Source: Neorhizobium galegae bv. officinalis | Lineage (GTDB): Bacteria > Pseudomonadota > Alphaproteobacteria > Rhizobiales > Rhizobiaceae | Reading direction: 5' to 3' | Length of the DNA stretch: 64,000 nucleotides | Assembly (NCBI GenBank): GCA_000985875.1 | Contig: CCRI01000004.1 | Coordinates: forward strand, 1 to 64,000 | In this document: piece after piece, positions 18,540 to 28,066 of the stretch | Layout: each line of letters begins with the position of its first letter | How positions within the stretch are numbered: position 1 is the stretch's first letter | Program-made: the position numbers and the translations under genes | Notes under the pieces: model-generated | Database searches by the model: none | What the model was told of the DNA's origin: nothing | The model's input: the letters and a program-made list of their open reading frames with translations, nothing else

Positions 18540-19589
18540 ATGTGTTTTTCGAGGATTTTGACAGCAGCTTGCGCGACGTCCGCAGTCGGTGCGCTCGCGC
18601 TTGGCGCGGCCATGTTGAAGCCTGATCCAGTTGGCGCCGAGCGCGATCTTGACACTCCACCCCGGGCCTTTTCGGCCGGCAACCGAGACCATGTCCTGCT
18701 GTCCGGACACAGCCTGACTGATCGACCCTATCCTGATCATTTCGAGGGCATCGCCCTGCAGGAAGGGATTTCCGTGTCCTGGAGGCTGGAGAACATGACC
18801 GGTTCTTCAATCCAGCAGCGAACCGTCGGCGGCTTCGTCCGAGTGACCGACGAGCCTTACGACGTTCTCATCATCACCGAACAACATCGTGTTCTGGATG
18901 CGTTGATGTGGAGCGAAACCGTCCGTTATCTCCATGTCTATCACCAGGCGTTCACCGCGGCAAATCCGGCCGGGATCACATACTTCTACACCCCTTGGAT
19001 AAGCCTTTCGTCTTTGGCGGACCCACAGCCATGGATCGAATATGAGAGGGTGGCTCTGCCCGTCTGGCGATGCGTCGTAAACCGCGTAAACGATAAGATC
19101 GGGGCGGCTGGCCGCAAAAACGACATCCGCTTCATTCCAACATCGCTTGCCCTTGCCGAGCTCGTCGAGCGCCTGGCGTCCGATCCGGCCTTTAGCGGAT
19201 TCGAGGATTGGACTACGGCGGACCGCTTGAAGGCAATCTTCTCCGATGAGGTTCATCTGACGGAACTTGGCTCCTACTACGTGGCTGCGGTCAGCTTCGC
19301 GGCGATCTACGGAGCGGGTATCCGTGAGCAACGGCCACCCGCCGCGCTGGATGCCCGGCAGGCCGACGCGCTCAGGCTGTTTGCTGTCGATTTCATGCAG
19401 CGATATCGGGCTGCCAAGGCGAATGAACCGCGTGATTGCAAGGCACCGATCTCGCTCGCCTTCGCATCCCACTACGTGAACTATGTGGCGCTCGCCTACC
19501 CTGGCGAGGGCAGCTATCTCGTTACACAGTTGCTACGCATCCGGAACATTGTCCGTTTTGCCTGGCGCTTCAGGAAAGGCCTGGAGTGA
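18540..19589 (+). CDS. SGNH-hydrolase-like exported protein (copy 1)
   Basis: I use ATG 18540 because GGAGG lies nine bases upstream and a signal-peptide-like stretch follows (ILTAACATSAVGALALGAAM); the frame itself is open 41 codons further upstream. The protein is about 349 aa. Block I SGHSLTDRPYP supplies a candidate nucleophilic serine, and DEVHLTELG near residue 245 matches the DxxH catalytic pair of SGNH esterases. This suggests an esterase or acyltransferase acting on polysaccharide O-acyl groups in the periplasm, an inference from motifs and context. A clear paralogue lies at 44919-46031, so the two bracket most of the EPS region. Confidence 0.65.
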   Translation: MCFSRILTAACATSAVGALALGAAMLKPDPVGAERDLDTPPRAFSAGNRDHVLLSGHSLTDRPYPDHFEGIALQEGISVSWRLENMTGSSIQQRTVGGFVRVTDEPYDVLIITEQHRVLDALMWSETVRYLHVYHQAFTAANPAGITYFYTPWISLSSLADPQPWIEYERVALPVWRCVVNRVNDKIGAAGRKNDIRFIPTSLALAELVERLASDPAFSGFEDWTTADRLKAIFSDEVHLTELGSYYVAAVSFAAIYGAGIREQRPPAALDARQADALRLFAVDFMQRYRAAKANEPRDCKAPISLAFASHYVNYVALAYPGEGSYLVTQLLRIRNIVRFAWRFRKGLE

Positions 19590-19673
19590 ACGCAGAATGT
19601 GGGATGCCCTCAGTAAATAGCCGATAGCTCGCTTCAGGAGGCTAGAGGAGCCTGCGTTGCCTGATACGCCGAA

Positions 19674-20855
19674 ATGAGTAACCCGATAGCCCAAAGATTA
19701 GCGGCGAAACCATTGGCAGCCATGCGAATATCTTGGTCGGGATGCGGAGTTTCGCACAAGGAAAACTCCTGTTGTCCGATGCTGATTGCGCCTTGCGAGG
19801 ATAGTTGGTTGATATCTTTTTTGCCGATCGTGCATTCTCTGAGAAAGATTGCCGGGATGCCGCTCCCGGATATCGAAGCGGTTGCCGTCGATCGCTGGAC
19901 GATTGCCCCGCAGAGCCGGCGCTTCGTTCGCCCCGCAAAGTTTCTGCCACATCATCTCGATCGCATAAAGGGCACCCAGTTCGGCCCGATCAGCGAGATC
20001 GTCAAGGGTTTCAGGGGAAATTACGAGACTACCCAGGAGGCCACGGTCGGCTACCGGCTCAAGAATATCGATTTGATCGATGGCGTTCTCTACGCGCCGG
20101 ATTGCTCGAGGAGCCTCAGGCCCCGCAGCCGCCGGATGCCTGTCTATGGGCCTCCCAAGCACTCCACCAGCGGTGCACTGTTCGAGAGCTGGGTCGGCAA
20201 TCGCTGGTTCGGCAACTGGCTTTCGGACGATTGCCTGACCTATCCGCTGGCGGAGAAATACCAAACTCCGATAACGACGCGCCCGATCACACGGGGGCAC
20301 GAGCCGCAATATGCCACCAAACTCGATTTCAAGCCGATCTATGTCAGCGACGTCCATTTCGACGAGGTCATCCTCTTCAGAGACAAGGGGCAGAACGAGG
20401 CCAAGAAGAAACGGGCCGATCAGGTCCGCGACAAGCTTCTGGCATCGGCGCCACCTTTTCCCGTCCACCCCGGCGTCTTCATCCTGCGGGGGAACAAGGG
20501 CGAAAGCCGCCTGCTGTCGAACGAGGCCGACATCGCCGAACGGTTCGCGAAGCAATACGGATTCCGGATCATCGATCCGTTGGCCTCGTCGGTCGACGAC
20601 ATCATCCACGCCTGTGCCGGAGCCCGCATCGTCGCCGGTGTGGAAGGCAGCCATCTGGTCCACGGACTGACGGTCATGCCGCCGGATTCGGCCCTGTTCG
20701 TCATCCAGCCGGCAGATCGAGTGGTTTCAGTTCTCAAGGTCATGACCGATCGCCAGGGGCAAGGCTATGCCTTCGTCGTCGGCGAGGGGACCTGCGAGAA
20801 CTTCCGGGTCGAATGGAGTGATATCGACCGCACATTGGAGATGGTGCTCGCATGA
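19674..20855 (+). CDS. Family 61 glycosyltransferase
   Basis: Up to 393 residues. The C-terminal third contains ARIVAGVEGSHLVHGL and FVIQPADRV, typical of GT61/DUF563 capsular-polysaccharide glycosyltransferases, where the Gly-Ser-His region binds the donor. The start is uncertain: the first ~60 residues from ATG 19674 are Cys-rich, lack a good ribosome site and look unlike the family, so ATG 19857 (MPLPDIEAV) may be real and give about 332 aa. The stop overlaps the ATG of the next gene (ATGA), so this is the first gene of a tightly coupled five-gene operon. Confidence 0.75.
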   Translation: MSNPIAQRLAAKPLAAMRISWSGCGVSHKENSCCPMLIAPCEDSWLISFLPIVHSLRKIAGMPLPDIEAVAVDRWTIAPQSRRFVRPAKFLPHHLDRIKGTQFGPISEIVKGFRGNYETTQEATVGYRLKNIDLIDGVLYAPDCSRSLRPRSRRMPVYGPPKHSTSGALFESWVGNRWFGNWLSDDCLTYPLAEKYQTPITTRPITRGHEPQYATKLDFKPIYVSDVHFDEVILFRDKGQNEAKKKRADQVRDKLLASAPPFPVHPGVFILRGNKGESRLLSNEADIAERFAKQYGFRIIDPLASSVDDIIHACAGARIVAGVEGSHLVHGLTVMPPDSALFVIQPADRVVSVLKVMTDRQGQGYAFVVGEGTCENFRVEWSDIDRTLEMVLA

Positions 20856-21478
20856 CTTCACGGCTTCGGTTTCTCTATCCTCAATCCGCGGCGACGGGCG
20901 ACCATAAGAGTGCGGCCCAGCACGCGCCTCCCGCCTCGTTTCGCGAACTGGTGCGGAAAGACTACGAGCGCCACGGCAGGAGGATCCTCGATGCCGGCTT
21001 TATCTCGCTGCTGGTCTATCGCTTTGGCCGGTGGGCGGGGAGCCGCCGGAGCCACGTGGCCAAACGGTTTTTCCAGAAGATCTACGGCGCGATCAACATG
21101 GTGGTTTCGACGCTGACGCGGGTGTGGATACCGGCGGAGGTGACGCTTGGCGAAGGTTTTCACATCATCCACGTGGAGGGATCGATTTCGATCCACCCTG
21201 ACGCCGTGATCGGAAAACGATGCGGCATCATGCACAATGTCACGATCGGCACGAACATGAGCGCCGGTGCACCCAGGATCGGCGATGACGTCTTTATCGG
21301 GGTGAACTCCACCATTCTCGGCGATATCCGCATCGGCGACCGGGTGCGGATAGGAGCCAACACAGCCGTCTCTACGGACGTGCCATCGGATTCGATCGTC
21401 GTCGGCTCGCCGGGCAAGATCTATCCCCGTCTCGGTCCGTTTTTGAGCGAACAGACAAAGACCGATGTCCGTCCCTGA
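20852..21478 (+). CDS. CysE/hexapeptide-repeat acetyltransferase (EPS-modifying)
   Basis: 208-residue left-handed beta-helix acyltransferase. Hexapeptide repeats run through residues ~105-190 (ISIHPDAVIGKRCGIMHNVTIG, then IGDDVFIGVN and IGDRVRIGANTAV). The helical N-terminal part and the overall pattern resemble serine O-acetyltransferase, but within an EPS operon it more likely O-acetylates a sugar or nucleotide sugar. It overlaps the GT61 gene by four bases and is followed 27 bases later by the AMP-ligase gene, so translation is coupled. A true cysteine-biosynthesis role cannot be excluded from sequence. Confidence 0.78.
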   Translation: MTSRLRFLYPQSAATGDHKSAAQHAPPASFRELVRKDYERHGRRILDAGFISLLVYRFGRWAGSRRSHVAKRFFQKIYGAINMVVSTLTRVWIPAEVTLGEGFHIIHVEGSISIHPDAVIGKRCGIMHNVTIGTNMSAGAPRIGDDVFIGVNSTILGDIRIGDRVRIGANTAVSTDVPSDSIVVGSPGKIYPRLGPFLSEQTKTDVRP

Positions 21479-21505
21479 TCCACTCATCCGCTGGAGGAGT
21501 TTGCC

Positions 21506-23143
21506 ATGAACGCGTTGACCACCAACTTCTATCAGCTTCTGGCTGACAACCTCGGCTCCAGGCCGGGCAAGCCTGCGATCATCGACGGTCATCGGGCCGC
21601 GAGTTATGCTGCGCTTGCAGCCGACGTGGATCGCCTGGCGGGTTATCTGCAGAGCCGCAATATCCGGCCCGGCGACCGGGTGATCGTGCACCTGCGCAAG
21701 AGCATCGCCGAGGTCACCGCCATGTTCGCCATCGCCAAGGTGGGTGGGGTGGTCGTCAACGTCAACACGCAATGGACCGTCGAGCAGCTCGAATACGTGG
21801 CCAACGACTGCGGTGCGCGCCTGCTCATCGTCGAGGCAAGGGTCGCCGAGGCTCTTGGGGCGCGCAAGCTACCCGACACGGTCGATAATGTTCTGGTCAA
21901 AGGCAAATTGCCTGCCGACACCATATTCGACGTCTGGGATCATCTTCCGGAGGATCTTTCAGGCGACGAGATTGCACGCCTCGATACAGAACTTGCGATG
22001 ATCATCTACACGTCCGGTTCGACGGGCATGCCGAAGGGCGTGATGCTGACCCATCGCAACATCGTTGCCGGCGCCCGCTCCGTATCGCGCTATCTCGGCC
22101 TGAGGGAGGATGACCGGTTACTCAGCGTCCTGCCCTACAGCTTCGATTACGGCCTCAACCAGCTGACGACCATGATGCTGATGGGCGGTACCGTCGTGCA
22201 CCAGGCGGTTCCGATGGCCACCGAAATCGTCCTGGCCATGCAGCGGCATCGGGTGACCGGGGTGGCCGCCGTGCCGCCGCTCTGGAGCCAGGTCGTGCGG
22301 CTGCTGAAGGACAATCCCGTGGAGTTTCCAGCGCTGCGGCGGATCACCAATTCCGGCGGCAAGATTTCGCTCAACATCCTGGAGCAGATACCGCGGGTCT
22401 TCCCGGATACGGATGTCTATCTGATGTACGGGCTGACCGAGGCTTTTCGCTCGACCTATCTCTCGCCGCAGAAGTTTGCCCGCAAGATGGGAGCTATCGG
22501 TCAGGCGATTCCCGGCGCCGAAGTCTATGTCATCAAGCATGGCGAAGGCATCGCCTATCCCGGCGAACAGGGCGAACTTGTCCATCGCGGCCCGCTCGTC
22601 AGCCTGGGATACTGGGGCAAGCCGGAGGTGACGGAGCAGAAGATCCGGCCGTGTCCGGAACTCTGGCACCTGATCGGCGACGAACCGGTCGTCTATAGCG
22701 GCGATATCGTTCGGATCGATGCCGATGGCGACCTCTGGTTCATCGGCCGCAACGACGCGATGATCAAGACCAGCGGCTTCCGCGTCAGTCCGGATGAGAT
22801 CGAGGATCTCGTCTGCCGCAGCGGCGCGGTGGCGGAGGCGGTCGCCTTCGGCGTCGACGACGAGGAGCTGGGGCAAACGGTGCATGTGGCGATAACTCCG
22901 ATCGGCAAGTTCGACGAGGAGGCCCTGCTGCGCTACTGCCGGCGCGCAATGCCGTCCTACATGGTGCCGCGTCAGTTCCATGTCTGGCCGGAAAGCATGC
23001 CGCGGACGTCGAGCGGCAAGCTGGCGCGGCCGGATGTCGTGCGCCTTTGTCGCGAATGGATGCAGGGCGGGGAAATTGCCTTAAGTGCGCCGCCGCCGGC
23101 AGCTCAAGTCAAAGTGACCGAAACACGGGAGAACCTGCAATGA
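21506..23143 (+). CDS. AMP-dependent acyl/aminoacyl ligase (exosortase-A-cluster type)
   Basis: 545-residue ANL-superfamily adenylating enzyme. The phosphate loop YTSGSTGMPKGVML, the aromatic/Thr motif YLMYGLTEAF, the hinge-side YSGDIVRIDADGDLWFIGRND and the catalytic-lysine region RTSSGKLARP are all intact. GGAGG sits ahead of ATG 21506. It is followed by an acyl carrier protein (overlap ATGA) and a PLP decarboxylase (one-base overlap). This trio is known from exosortase-A (XrtA) EPS clusters, where the ligase is thought to load a carboxylic acid on the ACP. Here it probably activates an acid used to decorate the EPS. No exosortase gene is visible in the window. Confidence 0.85.
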   Translation: MNALTTNFYQLLADNLGSRPGKPAIIDGHRAASYAALAADVDRLAGYLQSRNIRPGDRVIVHLRKSIAEVTAMFAIAKVGGVVVNVNTQWTVEQLEYVANDCGARLLIVEARVAEALGARKLPDTVDNVLVKGKLPADTIFDVWDHLPEDLSGDEIARLDTELAMIIYTSGSTGMPKGVMLTHRNIVAGARSVSRYLGLREDDRLLSVLPYSFDYGLNQLTTMMLMGGTVVHQAVPMATEIVLAMQRHRVTGVAAVPPLWSQVVRLLKDNPVEFPALRRITNSGGKISLNILEQIPRVFPDTDVYLMYGLTEAFRSTYLSPQKFARKMGAIGQAIPGAEVYVIKHGEGIAYPGEQGELVHRGPLVSLGYWGKPEVTEQKIRPCPELWHLIGDEPVVYSGDIVRIDADGDLWFIGRNDAMIKTSGFRVSPDEIEDLVCRSGAVAEAVAFGVDDEELGQTVHVAITPIGKFDEEALLRYCRRAMPSYMVPRQFHVWPESMPRTSSGKLARPDVVRLCREWMQGGEIALSAPPPAAQVKVTETRENLQ

Positions 23144-23373
23144 GCCTTACCCATGGAAAGTTGATCGGTTATCTGCGGGAATCCCTGAATATCGCCCATG
23201 CCGACAGCGAGAGCGAATTGTTCTCCTCCGGCCTTCTCGATTCCGTTTCGATGGTGAACCTGCTGGCATTTATCGAACAAACCACGGGCCTTTCCATTCG
23301 CGCCGAAGACGTGACGCTCGAAAATTTCGATACGCCGGCCCGGATCATCCGTTTTGCCGAAGCCAGCGCCTGA
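23140..23373 (+). CDS. Acyl carrier protein
   Basis: 77-residue ACP. The start ATG 23140 overlaps the stop of the ligase gene (ATGA). The phosphopantetheine site is in SGLLDSVSMVNLL, with the serine in the normal DSx context (usually DSL) near residue 32, and the flanking helices match small ACPs. It probably carries the group activated by the upstream ligase. The Sfp-type transferase at 29594-30244 could prime it as well as the NRPS and PKS, although a housekeeping AcpS is also expected elsewhere. The open frame extends upstream to 23047, but that part only overlaps the ligase gene. Confidence 0.85.
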   Translation: MSLTHGKLIGYLRESLNIAHADSESELFSSGLLDSVSMVNLLAFIEQTTGLSIRAEDVTLENFDTPARIIRFAEASA

Positions 23374-24611
23374 TGAACCATTTTTCGGCGCTCGATGTCT
23401 GGCTGCAGAGTGCGGCGGCATCATTCGGAACCCCCTCCTATGTCTATCTCGCATCGGCGATCGAGAGCCAGGCAGCGCTCCTGAGGCAAGCTTTCGAGCA
23501 ACGCTTCGCATTGAGCTTCGCCGCCAAAAGCAATCCAAACCCTGCCTTGCTTTCCCTAATGAAGGGCCAGGCAGAATATCTCGACGTCTCCTCGATCGGG
23601 GAATTCAGGACGGCGATAGCGGCTGGATGGGAGGCAGAGCGCATCAGCTTCACAGGTCCTGGAAAAAGGCAGTTCGAAATCCGGGAAGCGATCGAAGGAG
23701 GCATTGGCGAACTGATCCTGGAATCGGTGCGCGAGGCGGTGCTTGCAAACGTCGTCGCCGGCGAGCTCGGACGGATACAGCATGTCCTGGTGCGCATCGC
23801 GCCGACCACGGTCCCCAAAGGCTTCGGCGACCAGATGGCCGGCCGGCCTTCAGCCTTCGGCATCGACTGGGAGGATATCGCAAGGGACATCCCGGACATT
23901 GCGGCCCTGCCCAATCTCAAGATCGTCGGGCTGCACATCTATTCCGGCACGCAATGCCTGAAGCCGGAGGCGATCTGCGAGAACTATCGCAACTTCATCG
24001 GCATTTTCCGGGAGGTTTGCGAAGCTTACATTCCTCGGCCGGAGAAGCTGGTGTTCGGGTCAGGACTTGGAGTTCCCTATCACGACGGCGACGTGCCGCT
24101 CGACCTTTCCGCGGTCGTTGCCGGCATCGCAGCGGATCTCGATGGTTTCAAGGCGCTGCCGCAATTTGCCGAGACCCGGCTGGTGCTGGAGCTCGGGCGG
24201 TATCTCGTGGGCGAGGCCGGATATTTTCTGACCCGCGTCGTGTCGGTCAAGGAATCGCGCGGCGTGCGGATCGGTATCTGCGATGGCGGCATGAACAACC
24301 ACCTGCCGGCTTCCGGCCATTTCGGGATGGTGATGCATCGGAACTATACGATGCACAAGGTCGGCGGGCAGGGCGAACCGGAGAAAGTCAATCTCGTCGG
24401 CCCTCTTTGCACCTCGATCGACCGGCTTGCCGTCGGTGTGATGCTTCCGCGGATCGAAGAGGGTGATCTTGTTGCCGTCCATAACAGCGGCGCTTACGGG
24501 CTGACGGCAAGCCCCATCCATTTCATCAGCCACGCACCGCCTCGCGAGGTTCTCATCGAGGCCGCCGGCATGCGCGATGTGACACACATTCCGGCGCTCC
24601 CCTCTTCATAA
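23373..24611 (+). CDS. PLP-dependent decarboxylase (LysA/ornithine decarboxylase-like, XrtA-cluster type)
   Basis: 412-residue fold-type III PLP enzyme. The Schiff-base lysine lies in FAAKSNPNPALL near residue 52, the glycine-rich phosphate site in FGSGLGVPYHDGD, and the ELGRYLVGEAGYFLTRV segment matches the ELGR motif of DAP/ornithine decarboxylases. Towards the C terminus GPLCTSIDRL contains the catalytic cysteine region. Its ATG shares a base with the ACP stop codon. In the exosortase-A clusters where this trio occurs, its partners are an AMP ligase and ACP. It may make or modify an amino-bearing group for the EPS. The substrate is unknown. Confidence 0.85.
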   Translation: MNHFSALDVWLQSAAASFGTPSYVYLASAIESQAALLRQAFEQRFALSFAAKSNPNPALLSLMKGQAEYLDVSSIGEFRTAIAAGWEAERISFTGPGKRQFEIREAIEGGIGELILESVREAVLANVVAGELGRIQHVLVRIAPTTVPKGFGDQMAGRPSAFGIDWEDIARDIPDIAALPNLKIVGLHIYSGTQCLKPEAICENYRNFIGIFREVCEAYIPRPEKLVFGSGLGVPYHDGDVPLDLSAVVAGIAADLDGFKALPQFAETRLVLELGRYLVGEAGYFLTRVVSVKESRGVRIGICDGGMNNHLPASGHFGMVMHRNYTMHKVGGQGEPEKVNLVGPLCTSIDRLAVGVMLPRIEEGDLVAVHNSGAYGLTASPIHFISHAPPREVLIEAAGMRDVTHIPALPSS

Positions 24612-24640
24612 TATGCCTGCCTGAAATATCGCGGTAAAGA

Positions 24641-26080
24641 TCAGTAGGCCTTGCCGAAATCGCAGACCTCGATCGCGGTGCGCACTACGATCTTCATGTC
24701 CAGCCAGAACGACCAGTTGTTGATGTACCAGAGGTCGTGGAATATCCGCTCTTCCATCTTCTCGATGTTCGGCGTCTCGCCGCGGCAATTGTTGACCTGG
24801 GCCCAGCCGGTCAGGCCGGGTTTGACGTGCCGCCTGAAGGCGTATTTGGCGATCTGGGCGTCATAGAGTTCGTCATGGGCGAGCGCATGCGGGCGGGGGC
24901 CGACGATCGACATCTCGCCCCGAAGGACGTTCCAGAATTGCGGCAATTCATCGATGCTCGTAGCGCGGATGACAGCCCCGACTTTCGTGACACGGGGGTC
25001 CTTCCTGGTCGCCTGGCGAATATCGCCCGAATCTTCCATGACGGTCATGCTGCGGAATTTCAGGATACGGAACGAGCGTCCGCCGTAGCCCTTGCGAACC
25101 TGCCTGAACAGCACGGGACCTTTGGAATCACATTTGATGGCGATTGCCACGACGAGCAATAACGGAAACAGCGAGAGGATGGCGGCCAGTGAGAAGACGA
25201 TGTCGAATGCGCGCTTGGTGCCGCGTTCGTAGAGGCTCAACGGTGGCCGCTGCGTCTGAAAGGCGGTCATGCTGCCGATCTTGCGGACAGGAGCGCTGGT
25301 CAGCCGGCCGACGACGCCATCGAAGATGACATTGACCGGCAACGCCGAGCGCCTGAGTTCACCGAGGTAGAATTCGAGATTGGAGGCGTTCGGGTCCCGC
25401 CATACGATGAATACCTCATCTATGCTGTCGGTCTCGCTTTGCCTCAGTCTCTGAAGGCCGTTTGCGGGCAGGAGATTTTCATCCGACAGGCGTATGATCT
25501 GGGCGAGGGTCATGCCGCTTGCGGCAGCCTGATGCTGCCAATGTTCGGCCGAAAACTCCTCGTGGCAGATTAGCAGTACCCGCTTCATCTTGAAGGAGGC
25601 CGCAGCTGCCGCTGATGGCAGATACCAGTGCCAGAACAGGCGAGTGCAGATCAGCCCGGACAGAGAGATGAAAGCGGTCATCAAGATCGCCCCGCGCGAA
25701 AACGTCGTGCCGATCTTCAGAAAGAAGATGACCGTCAGAAGGAAGGCAAGGGCGCTTGGGATAAGAATGCAGATCAGCCGGATCTGTGGCCTCAAGAGCT
25801 GAATGCTCTCCGGGCTGTAGGCCTGGGCGCTGTGCATGGCGAGCACGAAGATCGTCGACAGAACGAGGCCGATGCCAATAAAAAGCGAAGGATCGGGCGC
25901 AGATCCGAAAACGGCATACTGATAACCCGTGAAGCCGACACCGGTTGCTCCCAGAAGGTAGACGAAGTCCACCGCGGCGGCCACATAGGCGATAGCATGA
26001 TATTCCAACCCTCCCTGCGGAGGTTTGTGCTCATACGATATGTAGTCATTTCCGATGTTCGGCTCAAAAGGTGTGATCAT
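24641..26080 (-). CDS. EPS-initiating polyprenyl glycosylphosphotransferase
   Basis: 479-residue membrane enzyme that transfers a sugar-1-phosphate from a nucleotide sugar to undecaprenyl phosphate, the first step of Wzx/Wzy-type EPS synthesis. Four hydrophobic N-terminal segments (residues ~30-150) are followed by a cytoplasmic region and the catalytic Bac_transf domain: [20 protein letters not shown] (membrane hairpin), [38 protein letters not shown] and [11 protein letters not shown]. This is the WcaJ/GumD layout, longer than the ExoY type. It is convergent with the decarboxylase gene and divergent from the GMC oxidoreductase gene. Glucose- or galactose-phosphate is likely, but specificity cannot be read. 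Confidence 0.9.
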   Translation of the reverse strand: MITPFEPNIGNDYISYEHKPPQGGLEYHAIAYVAAAVDFVYLLGATGVGFTGYQYAVFGSAPDPSLFIGIGLVLSTIFVLAMHSAQAYSPESIQLLRPQIRLICILIPSALAFLLTVIFFLKIGTTFSRGAILMTAFISLSGLICTRLFWHWYLPSAAAAASFKMKRVLLICHEEFSAEHWQHQAAASGMTLAQIIRLSDENLLPANGLQRLRQSETDSIDEVFIVWRDPNASNLEFYLGELRRSALPVNVIFDGVVGRLTSAPVRKIGSMTAFQTQRPPLSLYERGTKRAFDIVFSLAAILSLFPLLLVVAIAIKCDSKGPVLFRQVRKGYGGRSFRILKFRSMTVMEDSGDIRQATRKDPRVTKVGAVIRATSIDELPQFWNVLRGEMSIVGPRPHALAHDELYDAQIAKYAFRRHVKPGLTGWAQVNNCRGETPNIEKMEERIFHDLWYINNWSFWLDMKIVVRTAIEVCDFGKAY

Positions 26081-26434
26081 CGTTAAAAAACCCCTACCAG
26101 CCGGACGAGTATAGCCGAGGTGAGGGTGGGCACAATGTATCCTGCCTACCTCCTAAGAGTGATCTCCCTATTACCTACTTTTGTTGCTGGAATGATTGAG
26201 TACAATCCCACGTGTATAACGTCAAAGTGGTGCTCAGATTTTTGGTAAATATTCTGATCTGACTTAAAATTGGGCATGTGGATTTATTTTATATTTCATC
26301 TGGTAAGGCGGAGTTACCGTTTCCGCTGAGAAAATGGACATGGCGGCGATCGAGTGCTGGGCTCTGCGTCCGAGGGAGCCTCGCCGGCTGAAGGCTTGAA
26401 TGGCCACAGCCCTTGTGTTGGTTTGGGGGTGTGG
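26081..26434. promoter_or_regulatory. AT-rich divergent promoter region
   Basis: 354 bases separate the initiating transferase (minus) and the GMC oxidoreductase (plus). The section 26150-26310 is clearly more AT-rich than its surroundings, as expected of a regulatory region, and probably serves both genes. A GGGGGTGTGG ribosome site ends just before ATG 26435. No specific operator was identified. Confidence 0.4.
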
Positions 26435-28024
26435 ATGGAGTTTGAATGGGACGTTGCCATTGTCGGCGCCGGAATGGGCGGGGCGGCAATGGGATATGCA
26501 CTGGCAACCGCCGGGCACCGCGTACTTTTCATTGAAAAGGGTCTGGCTCACTTTTCGCAGGACGAACGTGATGACCCCGATAGTCCGGACGAAGCGCAGC
26601 GCCTGAGAAACGGCCGGTGGCCACAGCAGATTTCCGGCTCGGTGGATGCCCGCCCTGTCCGGTTCTTTCCTGCACTCGGCTGCGGAGTCGGCGGTTCGAC
26701 GCTGATCTATGCCGCAGCGCTCGAACGGTTTTCCCCAAGCGATTTCAAAATCGCCGACAAGTCCGGCAGGCCGGTCTGGCCGATAGGCTATGAAAACCTT
26801 GAGCCTTTTTATCGCAAGGCGGAGCGTCTCCTGCATGTGCGCGGGAGCCAGGATCCGCTGCAGCCACAATCGGAGGTCATCGAACCTCCTGCCATGACGC
26901 GATGCGACCAGCATTTTTTCGACTCCGCGCAAGCGAACGGGATGCATCCCTATCGGGTTCACACGGCTTGCCGATATATCGACGGGTGCGGCCAATGCGG
27001 CGGCTCCATCTGCCACAAACCCTGCAAGCAGGATGCGCGGCGGGCATTCATCGAACCGGCACTCGCGACCGGAAACGCCATGGTCATCGACCAGTGCAAC
27101 GTGGAAAAGGTCTCGGCCGACGACGAGGCGGTCACGCAATTGTCGTGCCGGAGGCATGGAAACGAGCTGGCAATCGTTGCCAGGCTCTATGTGCTCGCGG
27201 CCGGCGCGCTTTCGACACCCTTGCTGCTCCTCAACTCCACCAACGAATTCTGGCCGAACGGCCTTGCAAACACGTCGGATCTCGTGGGGCGCAACCTGAT
27301 GTTCCATGCGTCCGATTTCTTCGCCGTCTGGCCTCGTGGCAGAACCCGTGTTTCGGAACCGGGAAAGTCCATAGGCCTTCGCGATTTCTATGAACATCAG
27401 GGTCTTAAGCTGGGCGTCATCCAGTCCACCGGCCTGACTGCGACCGCCAATAACGTGCTTCATTTCCTGAAGTCCCTGATCGACCAGAACGGCGCCGCCT
27501 GGCTGAAGCCGCTCAAGCCCTTCATGCGCATTCCGGCGATGATCGGCGCTCTTATCTCCGGCAACGCAACGATATTCACCTCTATACTCGAGGATCTGCC
27601 CTATCCCGAAAATCGCGTGAAGCCTGATTCGGAAGATGCCGCCAGCATCTATTTCGAATACACAATTCATAACGAGCTGCGGCAAAGAATGCAGGTCTTC
27701 CGCAAGCTATATCGGAAGGCATTCAAGCGGCACCGGATGATGATGCTTTGGTCCGAAGTCAAGCTCAACTACGGCCACGCCTGTGGAACGTGCCGTTTTG
27801 GTCCGGATCCCGCCACTGCGGTACTGGACGTCAACAACCGTACGCACGACCTGAACAATCTCTATGTCGTGGATGCTTCGTTCTTCCCGACCAGTGGTGG
27901 GGCCAATCCAAGCCTGACGATTGCCGCTAACGCTCTGCGCGTCGGTGAGCATATTGCCCAGAAATTGTCCGCGACGAAGGCAAAACGGCGGGAGGCCTGC
28001 GTCGTTTCGGATTCCGCGTCGTGA
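26435..28024 (+). CDS. GMC-family FAD-dependent oxidoreductase
   Basis: 529-residue flavoprotein. ATG 26435 is chosen because GGGGGTG precedes it; the frame is open 27 codons further upstream. The dinucleotide-binding motif VGAGMGGAAMGYAL is near residue 10, followed by EKG and GCGVGGSTLIYAA. A Cys-rich stretch (GCGQCGGSICHKPCKQDAR) lies near residue 185 and is known in one bacterial GMC subfamily. The C-terminal catalytic histidine region is NYGHACGTCRFG, and SGGANPSLTIAANALR closes the FAD site. It would oxidise an alcohol, either on a sugar or on an NRPS/PKS intermediate. It lies between the EPS initiating gene and a GT2 gene, so its pathway is uncertain. Confidence 0.82.
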   Translation: MEFEWDVAIVGAGMGGAAMGYALATAGHRVLFIEKGLAHFSQDERDDPDSPDEAQRLRNGRWPQQISGSVDARPVRFFPALGCGVGGSTLIYAAALERFSPSDFKIADKSGRPVWPIGYENLEPFYRKAERLLHVRGSQDPLQPQSEVIEPPAMTRCDQHFFDSAQANGMHPYRVHTACRYIDGCGQCGGSICHKPCKQDARRAFIEPALATGNAMVIDQCNVEKVSADDEAVTQLSCRRHGNELAIVARLYVLAAGALSTPLLLLNSTNEFWPNGLANTSDLVGRNLMFHASDFFAVWPRGRTRVSEPGKSIGLRDFYEHQGLKLGVIQSTGLTATANNVLHFLKSLIDQNGAAWLKPLKPFMRIPAMIGALISGNATIFTSILEDLPYPENRVKPDSEDAASIYFEYTIHNELRQRMQVFRKLYRKAFKRHRMMMLWSEVKLNYGHACGTCRFGPDPATAVLDVNNRTHDLNNLYVVDASFFPTSGGANPSLTIAANALRVGEHIAQKLSATKAKRREACVVSDSAS

Positions 28025-28040
28025 CCACGAGCGTCCGAAA

Positions 28041-28055
28041 GGGGGCAATGCCCCC
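28041..28055. terminator. Hairpin between convergent GMC and GT2 genes
   Basis: GGGGGC and GCCCCC form a 6-bp GC stem around AAT in the 42-bp space between two convergent stop codons. On the minus strand the stem is followed by TTTCGG, which fits a weak terminator for the GT2 transcript. Confidence 0.5.
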
Positions 28056-28066
28056 GGTCTCTCCCA

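Noticed and set aside
20852..21478. Housekeeping serine acetyltransferase cysE
   Set aside because: The fold fits, but its overlap with GT61 and its place in a sugar-modifying operon make an EPS acetyltransferase more likely; the gene symbol was therefore withheld.
26270..26434. Upstream extension of the GMC oxidoreductase to position 26354
   Set aside because: The extra 27 residues do not look like a signal peptide or domain, and the ribosome site fits ATG 26435.
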